Below are positions 35,650-43,448 of a stretch of DNA of 44,500 nt, piece by piece; the stretch's first letter is position 1; every line of letters begins with the position of its first letter. The translations under genes and the position numbers were made by a program. The notes below the pieces were generated by a model that searched no databases, was not told the origin of the DNA, and saw nothing but the letters and a program-made list of their open reading frames with translations. This DNA is from Clostridiales bacterium (GTDB lineage: Bacteria; Bacillota; Clostridia; Caldicoprobacterales; DTU083): NCBI GenBank assembly GCA_012839095.1, contig DUOA01000137.1:1-44500 (forward strand), read 5' to 3'.

Positions 35650-37986
35650 ATGAACGAAAAACCGGTAAAGAGGCTGCCATTGCTGCCTTTGCGAGGTTTG
35701 ACAGTTTTTCCCTATATGGTTTTACATTTTGATGTTGGACGTGCCCGTTCCATTGCTGCACTGGAAGCGGCCATGTTAAACGATCAGGAAATTTTCCTGG
35801 TCACCCAGAAGGATACAAGAATTGACGAACCCGAAGTTGATGATATTTTTGAGGTAGGGACGATCTCAAAGATAAAACAGCTGCTAAAGCTGCCCGGAGA
35901 AACAATCCGCGTTCTGGTAGAAGGTCTTGAAAGAGGAAGAATACTGGAATTCATTGAAGAAGAGCCCTATTTTGAAGTGGATTTGGTTACACCGATAGAG
36001 TATGATGATGCTGAAATCGAACTGCAGATGGAAGCAATCTCCAGATCTGTGCTAACCAGCTTTGAACAATATGTAAAGCTTAGCAATAAGATTTCTCCGG
36101 AGACTTTGCTTACGGTCAACTCACTGGAGGATCCCGGCCGTTTGGCTGATGTGATTGCCGCCAATATCCTTGTTCGTTCCGAGGATAAGCAGAAGGTATT
36201 GGAAGCCTTTCATCCTGTGGAAAGACTGGAGACTCTCTACGATATTCTGATACGGGAAATTGAAATACTGGAGATCGAGAATAAGATCAATCTGAGGGTC
36301 AGAAAGCAAATAGACAAGGTACAGCGGGAATATTATTTAAGGGAACAGCTGAAGGCAATTCAGAAGGAGTTGGGAGAAAGTGACGGTTTAGCCGGTGAGA
36401 TAGAGGAATATGAGGAAAAAATAGAAAAGGCTGAATTGCCGGAAGAAGCACATGAGAAAGCTATCAGAGAACTGAATCGTCTTTCAAAAATGGGCCCGGG
36501 CTCGGCGGAAGGTTCCGTCATACGAACCTACCTGGACTGGATTCTGGATCTGCCCTGGAATGAAGAAACGGAAGACAATATGGATTTAAAGAATGCAGCT
36601 CGCATACTGGATGAGGATCACTATGGTCTGGAAAAAGTGAAAGAACGGGTTATTGAATATTTAGCAGTGCGGCAGCTGACAAAAAACATGAAGGGGCCGA
36701 TTCTTTGTTTTGTGGGGCCTCCTGGTGTGGGGAAGACCTCCATAGCCAAATCCGTTGCCCGTTCCCTTAACCGGAAGTTCGTCCGAATGTCGGTGGGAGG
36801 TGTGCGGGATGAGGCGGAAATTAGGGGACACCGCCGTACTTATGTAGGCGCCATCCCCGGCAGAATAATTGCTTCCATGAAGCAGGCAGGTTCAAAAAAT
36901 CCAGTATTCCTGCTGGATGAAATCGATAAGATGAGCAGTGATTTCAGGGGCGATCCGGCATCCGCCCTGCTGGAAGTACTGGATGCAGAGCAGAATTTTG
37001 CCTTCAGGGATCACTATCTGGAGCTGCCTTTTGATCTCTCCAAAGTAATGTTTATTACTACTGCTAACACCCTGGATACCATTCCGCGTCCGCTGCTTGA
37101 CAGAATGGAAGTCATTCAGATATCCGGCTATACGGAAGAGGAAAAACGGAATATTGCATCCATGTATTTAATACCAAAACAGATGAAGGAACACGGCATT
37201 CCTGAAAAAGGCCTGGTTATATCCAATCCGGTCATAGGTGATATCATCAATTATTACACCCGTGAGGCGGGGGTCCGTAATCTGGAAAGGCAGATTGCAA
37301 CCATCTGCCGCCGGGCTGCAAGGAAAATTCTGGAGACCAAAAAGTCCGGTGTCAGGATTACCGCCGGTAACCTAAGCAGATATCTGGGTGCTCCCCGTTT
37401 TCATTATGACAAGGCTGCCGACAATAATGAAATCGGAATGGTAACAGGCCTGGCCTGGACATCGGTAGGCGGAGACACACTATCCATAGAAGTAACGCCT
37501 ATGATCGGTACAGGAAAACTGGTACTGACCGGTCATTTGGGCGATATTATGAAGGAATCCGCCAGAGCCGGATTCAGCTATATACGTTCCAGAAGTGCGG
37601 AGTTTGGCCTGCCGGAAGACTTTCATGAGAAAACGGATATTCACATCCATATACCGGAAGGTGCTATACCGAAGGATGGGCCTTCTGCAGGCATAACCAT
37701 GACTACTGCAGTCATATCTGCCCTGACAAAAATTCCTGCCCGGGGAGATGTGGCCATGACAGGTGAGATAACCCTGCGGGGCAGGATACTTCCCGTCGGC
37801 GGATTAAAAGAGAAAATCCTGGCTGCACATCGGGCAGGAATAAAGAAGGTTCTCATTCCCAGTGAAAACAGCAGGGATCTGGATGAAATTCCTGATAATA
37901 TTAAGAGGAAAGTGGAAGTTGTTCCTGTGGAAACAATGGATGAGGTGCTGTCACATGCACTTGTAAGGCTGCCGGAACCGGCTTAA
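35650..37986 (+). CDS. lon: ATP-dependent protease La (LonA)
   Basis: This is the cytoplasmic quality-control protease, 778 residues. It has an N-terminal LAN substrate domain (1-200), a coiled-coil region, an AAA+ domain with [13 protein letters not shown] and [10 protein letters not shown], and a protease domain. The catalytic dyad S679 (PKDGPSAG) and K722 (VGGLKEK) falls at the same numbers as in E. coli Lon. The start ATG 35650 follows AAGGAG. engB follows after 12 bp and is likely co-transcribed. Confidence 0.98.
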   Translation: MNEKPVKRLPLLPLRGLTVFPYMVLHFDVGRARSIAALEAAMLNDQEIFLVTQKDTRIDEPEVDDIFEVGTISKIKQLLKLPGETIRVLVEGLERGRILEFIEEEPYFEVDLVTPIEYDDAEIELQMEAISRSVLTSFEQYVKLSNKISPETLLTVNSLEDPGRLADVIAANILVRSEDKQKVLEAFHPVERLETLYDILIREIEILEIENKINLRVRKQIDKVQREYYLREQLKAIQKELGESDGLAGEIEEYEEKIEKAELPEEAHEKAIRELNRLSKMGPGSAEGSVIRTYLDWILDLPWNEETEDNMDLKNAARILDEDHYGLEKVKERVIEYLAVRQLTKNMKGPILCFVGPPGVGKTSIAKSVARSLNRKFVRMSVGGVRDEAEIRGHRRTYVGAIPGRIIASMKQAGSKNPVFLLDEIDKMSSDFRGDPASALLEVLDAEQNFAFRDHYLELPFDLSKVMFITTANTLDTIPRPLLDRMEVIQISGYTEEEKRNIASMYLIPKQMKEHGIPEKGLVISNPVIGDIINYYTREAGVRNLERQIATICRRAARKILETKKSGVRITAGNLSRYLGAPRFHYDKAADNNEIGMVTGLAWTSVGGDTLSIEVTPMIGTGKLVLTGHLGDIMKESARAGFSYIRSRSAEFGLPEDFHEKTDIHIHIPEGAIPKDGPSAGITMTTAVISALTKIPARGDVAMTGEITLRGRILPVGGLKEKILAAHRAGIKKVLIPSENSRDLDEIPDNIKRKVEVVPVETMDEVLSHALVRLPEPA

Positions 37987-37998
37987 GGGGGCAGATGA

Positions 37999-38601
37999 AT
38001 GGAGATATTGAAGGCTGAATTTGTAACCAGCGCGGTCAACGCTGCCGGTTATCCGCAGGATGGACTTCCTCACATTGCAATGGTGGGGAAGTCCAATGTA
38101 GGAAAATCCTCTCTCATAAATGCCATGACCAATCATAATAAGTTGGCCAGAGTAAGCGGTCAACCCGGAAAAACCAGGCTGATTAATTTTTTTCGCATCA
38201 ACGACAGTTTTTATTTGGTTGACCTGCCTGGGTATGGGTTCGCTCGTGTATCCAAGGCAGAAAAGGAAAAGTGGGGAATCATGATGAATGAATACTTCAC
38301 TAAGGCTTCCCCGCTGAACTGCATCATAATGATAGTGGATATCAGACACAGCCCTACTGCAGAAGACAGACAAATGGCCGAATGGATCCAATACTACCGG
38401 ATTCCGGTTATTCTGGCGGCTTCCAAGGCCGATAAACTGGGTAAGACCAGAATTAGGCCGCAGGCAATGAAACTACGGGAGCAGTTAGGGTTTTCCGGCG
38501 ATGTGCCTGTCTTGCCTGCTTCTGCTGTAACCAAACATGGCATAGAGGACCTGCTGAAATATTTGGACGCCTTTCTTTTCAAATCAGACTCCGGGCACTG
38601 A
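37999..38601 (+). CDS. engB: Ribosome biogenesis GTPase EngB/YsxC
   Basis: This 200-residue TRAFAC GTPase is needed for late 50S subunit assembly. G1 is GKSNVGKSSLI, the G2 threonine is in GKTRLINFF, G3 is DLPGYGFA, G4 is SKADKLG (replacing the more common NKxD) and G5 is near PASA. The start ATG 37999 has AAGGGGGCAG upstream, 12 bp after lon. The lon-engB order is conserved in many Firmicutes. Only 10 bp separate its stop from the convergent gene downstream. Confidence 0.97.
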   Translation: MEILKAEFVTSAVNAAGYPQDGLPHIAMVGKSNVGKSSLINAMTNHNKLARVSGQPGKTRLINFFRINDSFYLVDLPGYGFARVSKAEKEKWGIMMNEYFTKASPLNCIIMIVDIRHSPTAEDRQMAEWIQYYRIPVILAASKADKLGKTRIRPQAMKLREQLGFSGDVPVLPASAVTKHGIEDLLKYLDAFLFKSDSGH

Positions 38602-38611
38602 CATCCTCCTT

Positions 38612-40102
38612 CTAATCCTCCTCCGGATGTTCATCAGGGTTTATCAGGATGCTTACATTTCCCAGGAGTATTTCACCGCTGCCGGTATCAACGTTTTTTA
38701 ACGGTTTTCCTGTTTCTTCTGATTCCTGTTCGATGCTTGCATCCTGTTTTGCCTTGTCATTGTTTTCCTTTAATGAATGTTGTTCTGTCCCTGCCCTCAC
38801 GGCACCGGCTCTCATAGATCTGATCTGCTCCAGTTCAAAGCTGAGCTTACGAATCTGAGCCTCTACATGAAATGCACTTCTGTCCTTTTGCCTGATGTAA
38901 TCCTGCAGCTGATAGAGAGCGGTATGCAGCTCATCCAGCTGCCTGTTCAATGTATCGATTTCCTTATGAATGGCATCCATCCTTGCATTGAGCTCTTTTA
39001 TCGGCAGAGAAGAAGCCTGCAATGGCTTTTCCATCTGAAGATCTGCCCCTTGTTTCTGTATTTCTTTTTTATCTAATCCAGACTTATCTTCTGATAAAAG
39101 AATCTGCAAGGTCCATCCAAACTCCGGATAACCATCTCCGATTTCTGTCCTGATTCGTGTCATCCCATCCAAAGATACAGAGACCCTTCTATATGCAGTA
39201 AGGGAACCTTCGAATAACAGCAGAGGTTTTTCCCATGTTCTACCAATGGAATCACTACGGCTGACCATTCCCTTCTTTTCCTGAACCCAAAAACAATGAA
39301 GTTCTTTCCCAATGTAAAGGGAAGGACTGTATATGGGAACTGTTCCATCAAAAATACAAACCGTACCAGGCAGGGCACCTGTGACAGCCGCGGGCTCGAT
39401 CTTTTTGTAATTCAGCTGATATACGGAACCTGCTTCCTCCACCCACACCATATGCAGATGACCGGAGGAATCTGCCAAACCGGCAAAATCCCTGCAGATG
39501 CCGGGTTTTTGAAAAAGTGTGGAGGGCTTGGACCAGGCTGCTTTTGCATTTTCAAAGTAAATAAAGGAGCAGCGGGTCTGATTCCTGATAATCCTGGTAT
39601 ATACGCAGAACAGATTGCCTTTTGCATCATTCTGAATCAACTGAGGTGTCACCGACTGATCAGTCAGGAAATTCATCAGCACATTGCTGTGCCAGCCCGT
39701 ATCATCCAGATATGAATGAATCAGTGATTCATGTGCTCTTTTCAATGCATTTTCAATATAGTAAAACAGGTGAAGACAGTTGCTGCCATTCAGCAGCTCC
39801 AGGCGGGTTATGTTTTCAAACCGGGAGCTTATTTGATACAGCTGCCTTTGATACCATTGCTGCCCGTCCCATTCATAATACATAAGCTGCTTGGAAGTAT
39901 TATAAGCAACAAGGCAAAGCTTGTCATTTCTGTCAATGGTTGCACTGAAAAGCTTTACGGGACGGGTGGCAACCTGCTTTGGTTCAGACCAGCTTCCTTT
40001 ATCTCTACGGCTGTATTCCATAATCTGCTGTTCTGAAAGTGTAAAATACCACTGTATGCCCAGACTTTCTTCCACCAGGCAGGAAATGTCGGGAAGGGTC
40101 AT
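38612..40102 (-). CDS. Hypothetical beta-propeller plus coiled-coil protein (possible sporulation gene)
   Basis: I do not recognise this 496-residue protein. Residues about 1-335 show repeated short beta-strand units with W-x-x-P and G-x-L-x-x-V/F patterns (for example GSWSEPKQV, AAWSKPSTLF, RTWEKPLLLF), like a sialidase/BNR-type propeller. About 365-435 is a heptad-rich coiled coil (IKELNARMDAIHKEID). A charged linker and a short C-terminal segment (EILLGNVSILINPDEHPEED) finish the protein. There is no signal peptide. ATG 40102 has AGGGAGTGA upstream. A good sigma-E-type promoter match precedes it, suggesting expression in the sporulation mother cell and perhaps a coat role; this is inference. 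Confidence 0.7.
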   Translation of the reverse strand: MTLPDISCLVEESLGIQWYFTLSEQQIMEYSRRDKGSWSEPKQVATRPVKLFSATIDRNDKLCLVAYNTSKQLMYYEWDGQQWYQRQLYQISSRFENITRLELLNGSNCLHLFYYIENALKRAHESLIHSYLDDTGWHSNVLMNFLTDQSVTPQLIQNDAKGNLFCVYTRIIRNQTRCSFIYFENAKAAWSKPSTLFQKPGICRDFAGLADSSGHLHMVWVEEAGSVYQLNYKKIEPAAVTGALPGTVCIFDGTVPIYSPSLYIGKELHCFWVQEKKGMVSRSDSIGRTWEKPLLLFEGSLTAYRRVSVSLDGMTRIRTEIGDGYPEFGWTLQILLSEDKSGLDKKEIQKQGADLQMEKPLQASSLPIKELNARMDAIHKEIDTLNRQLDELHTALYQLQDYIRQKDRSAFHVEAQIRKLSFELEQIRSMRAGAVRAGTEQHSLKENNDKAKQDASIEQESEETGKPLKNVDTGSGEILLGNVSILINPDEHPEED

Positions 40103-40135
40103 ATTGAATCACTCCCTGTACCCAGATTTTACTAT

Positions 40136-40165
40136 AACATATGAAAAATCCGGTCAGATTATCAC
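40136..40165 (-). promoter_or_regulatory. Sigma-E-like promoter of the propeller gene
   Basis: On the minus strand GTGATAAT (40165-40158), a 14-bp spacer and CATATGTT (40143-40136) resemble the Bacillus sigma-E consensus (GTCATATT, 13-15 bp, CATACAAT). The start point would be about 25 bases before the ATG at 40102. Confidence 0.45.
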
Positions 40166-40175
40166 TGGGAGTGAC

Positions 40176-40203
40176 ACAATCAGGCTTCCTGGAACATATC
40201 ATG
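40176..40203 (+). promoter_or_regulatory. Sigma-K-like promoter of the divergent gene
   Basis: AC (40176-40177), 17 bp, then CATATCATG (40195-40203) fits the sigma-K pattern AC-N17-CATANNNTA except for the last base. It lies about 50 bp before ATG 40256. The motif is short and low in information. Confidence 0.35.
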
Positions 40204-40255
40204 CTATTGAGAATATGACTCTATTACTATTCCATTCGGAAAAGGAGGTTTATTG

Positions 40256-40969
40256 ATGTCTTTTTATTCCTATAAGAATGAAGGTAATCCTCGTTGTCCT
40301 GGAAGAATCGGCTTTGACGGGTTAAGGAAGATACACGAGAAGGTCTGCGTTCAGGTGAACAAGGTATATGATTCCTGTCTGCAGCAGGAGACGCTGGAAG
40401 ATGTGAGAATTGTGCTGACCGAGGTTAGCAAGAGCCGCACCAATTTTGTACCGCCGCTTATGTTTGTCAGCTGCAGAAGCACTACCACAAAGGGAAAATT
40501 GGTTGGCACCCGCATAGACCGGCTCCCTGATCGTCCGAATTTTGCCCGGGTTCGAACCAAGGTGGAGATTCCCATAGAGGTTGTTTTTGAAGACTGTGAG
40601 GGCAGGCAGGGCAGCGGAAAAGCTGAAATAACAATACCCAAGGATGTTATCCTTTACGTACCCGATGAGTCCGTAATCCCCTTCCAACTGGAAAGCATTG
40701 TGAATGCAGTTTGTGTAGCAGGGAGATTTATACCCGGGGAAACCTTCAGATTTAATGTTGATGTTTGTATAACCATAATCCTCAAGATTGTTGCCAAGGT
40801 TGAGCTGTTGATTCCATCGTTCGGTTTCTGTGAAATTCCTCCGTGTGAAGAGTTTGCTGAGTCGGTTTGCGATGATATATTCAACCTGCCTCTGTTCCCG
40901 CCTCAGCTGGAAGATATTTTGGATCGCAGGAAAGGGCACAGAGTACTGGAAGAGGAAAGTGAAGAATAA
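40256..40969 (+). CDS. Conserved-looking hypothetical protein, 237 aa (possible spore protein)
   Basis: I do not recognise a named family. The 237-residue product starts MSFYSYKNEGNPRCPGRIGFDG and continues with a beta-rich middle (VRTKVEIPIEVVFEDCEG, AEITIPKDVILYVPDES). It contains nine cysteines including an FCEIPPCEEFAESVC cluster near the end, followed by the hydrophobic LPLFPPQ. No signal peptide or transmembrane segment is clear. ATG 40256 has AGGAGG with 7-base spacing. It diverges from the propeller gene across a spacer with sigma-E/K-like matches and ends at a strong terminator. A cysteine-rich structural or coat-associated protein is plausible, not shown. Confidence 0.72.
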   Translation: MSFYSYKNEGNPRCPGRIGFDGLRKIHEKVCVQVNKVYDSCLQQETLEDVRIVLTEVSKSRTNFVPPLMFVSCRSTTTKGKLVGTRIDRLPDRPNFARVRTKVEIPIEVVFEDCEGRQGSGKAEITIPKDVILYVPDESVIPFQLESIVNAVCVAGRFIPGETFRFNVDVCITIILKIVAKVELLIPSFGFCEIPPCEEFAESVCDDIFNLPLFPPQLEDILDRRKGHRVLEEESEE

Positions 40970-40993
40970 TAGGACAATAATTCCATTGCAATC

Positions 40994-41045
40994 AAAAGCT
41001 GTAAAAAGACTTCAGCCAAATGCTGAAGTCTTTTGCAGCTTTTTT
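40994..41045 (+). terminator. Long terminator after the 237-aa gene
   Basis: A long stem (AAAAGCTG then AAAAGACTTCAGC, pairing with GCTGAAGTCTTTT then CAGCTTTT) has a 5-base loop CAAAT and ends in a run of T. One mismatch lies in the middle of the stem. Confidence 0.9.
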
Positions 41046-41104
41046 CAATGCAATTTTCCCGCTTAAGTAGGCAAAAAGGATGTACAAATTGATATACAAC
41101 AAAA

Positions 41105-41137
41105 ATGTAAAAGGCTTCCGTATCCCTGGAAGCCTTT
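41105..41137 (-). terminator. Terminator of tRNA-Leu
   Basis: On the minus strand AAAGGCTTCC / GGAAGCCTTT, a 10-bp stem with an 8-base loop, is followed by TACATTTTTG, starting six bases past the tRNA CCA. Confidence 0.8.
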
Positions 41138-41142
41138 ATTTA

Positions 41143-41231
41143 TGGTGCCGAAGGTGGGACTCGAACCCACACGGAGTTTGAGCTCCACTGGATTTTGAGT
41201 CCAGCGCGTCTGCCAGTTCCACCACTTCGGC
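41143..41231 (-). tRNA. tRNA-Leu (anticodon CAA)
   Basis: The minus strand gives an 89-base class II tRNA. The acceptor stem is GCCGAAG / CTTCGGC, the anticodon stem CTGGA / TCCAG has loop CTCAAAA (anticodon CAA, reading UUG), the variable arm is long (TGGAGCTCAAACTCCG) and the T arm holds GGTTCGAGTCC. CCA is encoded. Confidence 0.97.
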
Positions 41232-41299
41232 AAATATTTATCCCTAAAAGGATTTGTCGCTGTTTAGGAACTATTCGTTGCCATTCGGCGACAATAAAT

Positions 41300-41328
41300 A
41301 TGATAGCATAATAAAAATCAGAATGCAA
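41300..41328 (-). promoter_or_regulatory. Promoter of tRNA-Leu
   Basis: On the minus strand TTGCAT (41328-41323) and TATCAT (41305-41300) are 17 bp apart. The leader of about 60 bases before the tRNA contains the facing arms TTGTCGC and GCGACAA. Confidence 0.6.
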
Positions 41329-41362
41329 CAAGTACTATTCAACTATTTCCCTGTTTTTTATC

Positions 41363-41391
41363 TTCCCACCCTTTTGCATATGTGATATACT
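41363..41391 (+). promoter_or_regulatory. Promoter of the YdjM-family gene
   Basis: TTCCCA (41363-41368) and TATACT (41386-41391) are 17 bp apart. The in-frame GTG at 41382 lies just ahead of this -10, which supports the downstream TTG start. Confidence 0.5.
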
Positions 41392-41438
41392 GGAAGGGCT
41401 TTGTTTTTTTATTATGTAAACCAGGGGGCGAAAAAGCA

Positions 41439-42383
41439 TTGGACCCAATAACTCATGCCCTGGTCGGTATGACTGTCGGCAGCTTCAGCGGCGGCGGAAG
41501 TGTACTGTCCAATCCCATGGCACTGGGCTGCCTGATCGGATCGGTTATACCGGACGGGGATATAATAATGCAATATAAGGGAGATTATGCATACTTGAAA
41601 AGTCACAGGGGAGCCAGCCATTCTCTTCTGGGAATGGCAGTTCTTTCAGCAGCAGCGGCATTTTTGATACAGATGCTGTTTCAGGGGAGTGGATTTTGGA
41701 GTATATTTCTCTGGACTTATATCGGCTGCCTGACGCATGTCGGGCTTGATGTATTTAATTCATACGGTGCAAAGCTGCTCTGGCCGATATGGAACAAAAA
41801 AATCGGAACCGGGCTGATGCTTTCATTTGATCCCTTCCTGATTGCGGCTACAGCAGCAGTTTATTGGTTACATGCAGTCAATCCCCTGTATACTATACTG
41901 AGTTCAGGTGCATTTGCTGTCTATTTGCTGTTCCGATTGATCCAAAAAGTCCGGATTCGTTCAGCTCTTGTACGTACCATTGAGTTTCCGGTTTATCGGC
42001 TGGTATTACTGCCATCTATGAATGGTTTTTTCAGTTGGGATTTTATAGCTTATGGAGAAGAGGAAATAGCAACAGGAAAATGCAGCATGATTAACAGCAA
42101 GACAGAGCTGAGGGACCGTTTAACCCAATCAGATGATTGGATGAGGGATTTGGTTATGGATACGGAGCTTGGCCGTTTCTTTCATGAGTTTACGAAAGAG
42201 TACCATATATCCTTTGAAAAGCTGGAAAATGGCAGAATTAAGGCAACTATGACTGATTTGCGATATTACATCAATAACAGGTACATGCATCATGCTACGA
42301 TTCATTTTGATCAGGAATTAAAACCTACTGAGGGATTGTTCCATCCATATAACATGAACAGAAAGGCTAAGGTGCCTGTTTAA
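41439..42383 (+). CDS. YdjM-family membrane-bound metal-dependent hydrolase
   Basis: This protein of about 314 residues belongs to the YdjM/YfhO-like putative inner-membrane metal-hydrolase family. The N-terminus DPITHALVGMTVG carries the first conserved His, and SVIPDGD followed by SHRGASHSLLG and CLTHVGLDVFNSYG supplies the other His/Asp ligands. About five hydrophobic segments fill the first 190 residues and a soluble C-terminal domain follows. TTG 41439 is chosen because the family begins at M-D-P-I-T-H, GGGGG lies 10 bp upstream, and the in-frame GTG at 41382 sits just ahead of the -10 hexamer. The substrate is unknown. It probably forms a unit with the following anti-sigma-like gene. 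Confidence 0.85.
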   Translation: MDPITHALVGMTVGSFSGGGSVLSNPMALGCLIGSVIPDGDIIMQYKGDYAYLKSHRGASHSLLGMAVLSAAAAFLIQMLFQGSGFWSIFLWTYIGCLTHVGLDVFNSYGAKLLWPIWNKKIGTGLMLSFDPFLIAATAAVYWLHAVNPLYTILSSGAFAVYLLFRLIQKVRIRSALVRTIEFPVYRLVLLPSMNGFFSWDFIAYGEEEIATGKCSMINSKTELRDRLTQSDDWMRDLVMDTELGRFFHEFTKEYHISFEKLENGRIKATMTDLRYYINNRYMHHATIHFDQELKPTEGLFHPYNMNRKAKVPV

Positions 42384-42500
42384 TATTTTGGTACTATTAT
42401 CCGGGATTCTTGCAACCTTTTGCCTCTTGCTCCGTCTATTCCGTATGAGATTGCTTTTCTGTAATAAGGATGGTAATTGTACAGAAAGGGGGAGGATGGA

Positions 42501-43244
42501 TTGAGAAATTGCAGATACGGCAAATATATAGCAGCCTATCAGGAACAGCTGTTGAAACAGCGTCAGCAGCAGATCCTGGAGGAACACCTCCCTCATTGCC
42601 CGGAATGCAGACAAATATGGGGGGAACTGGAAACGCTCAAAAAGCAATGCAATAATCTGCCCGAACAGGAACTGCCTCATGGCCTCCATGAACGAATTCT
42701 TTACAGGCTCAGGAAGGAAAATTCCAAGCCGCACAGGTTGCTGATACGGCCGCAGCATATTGCCATTCCTCTGGCTGCAGCAATCCTTATTTTCCTAATA
42801 GGAAGAGGGATGCCGGATTCAATGAAAAATATGGCAGACAACAAGCCCAGGCCAGACACTAACATAATGGCAACTGCAGAAACCGCAGGCTCTGAAGAAG
42901 CAGAACCAAACGATTTTGCCAATTGCCCGGATGAGAGTTATTCCGAACCCGGCGGACTGAACGAAGAGTCTGCAGAGGGTGCGGATGCTGAAAGTCTTAT
43001 ATCTGCAGGGGATGACTTGGCAAAGGATGACGATGCAACAACCAGGGATGGCTTTGCAAAGGCTGACGATGCAACGACTGAGAAAGGCAGTTTATTATTA
43101 CCAACAGATAATGTTAAACCAATCGATGAAGCATTGGCTAATCATTCCGCCCGGGGGATGCCAAGAATTATAAAATACTCACTGGGCGCTGCATTGGCGG
43201 CCTTGCTGCTGCTGACAGTAAAAATACTCAAAACCAAAAGGTGA
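42501..43244 (+). CDS. Zinc-finger (anti-sigma factor-like) membrane protein
   Basis: This 247-residue protein resembles ZAS-type anti-sigma factors. The N-terminal cytoplasmic zinc-finger motif is H-x3-C-x2-C (HLPHCPEC), followed by a membrane helix (IAIPLAAAILIFLIG, about 92-108). A long acidic Ala/Asp/Glu-rich low-complexity region follows, with an imperfect repeat (DDDATTRDGFAKADDATTEKG, key unit DDATT), and a second hydrophobic helix (SLGAALAALLLLTVKIL) lies at the C-terminus. TTG 42501 is preferred because GGGGGAGG lies 5 bp upstream; TTG 42477 precedes that site. No ECF sigma gene is next to it, so the partner is unknown. The stop codon lies inside the stem of its own terminator. Confidence 0.7.
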   Translation: MRNCRYGKYIAAYQEQLLKQRQQQILEEHLPHCPECRQIWGELETLKKQCNNLPEQELPHGLHERILYRLRKENSKPHRLLIRPQHIAIPLAAAILIFLIGRGMPDSMKNMADNKPRPDTNIMATAETAGSEEAEPNDFANCPDESYSEPGGLNEESAEGADAESLISAGDDLAKDDDATTRDGFAKADDATTEKGSLLLPTDNVKPIDEALANHSARGMPRIIKYSLGAALAALLLLTVKILKTKR

Positions 43245-43266
43245 AGCGCAGCTTCACCTTTTTAAG
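43236..43266 (+). terminator. Terminator overlapping the end of the anti-sigma-like gene
   Basis: A 12-bp perfect stem AAAAGGTGAAGC / GCTTCACCTTTT with a 3-base loop continues into T. The TGA stop (43242-43244) is within the left arm. The rest of 43245-43448 shows no other clear feature. Confidence 0.88.
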
Positions 43267-43448
43267 TTCATTTAATCCTGATGAGTATGAGTTTCTTGAG
43301 AACCGGTCAGATTCTTCCGGCACTTCAAAGGCGGCAAAATGCTGCATTGTGTAATATGAAAAAATATGATAAAGTCAAATAGGTACAACAGTAGTAGTGC
43401 ATAAATTGGTCAAACAAGTATTTAATAGGGATCAGGTGAAGTATAAGC

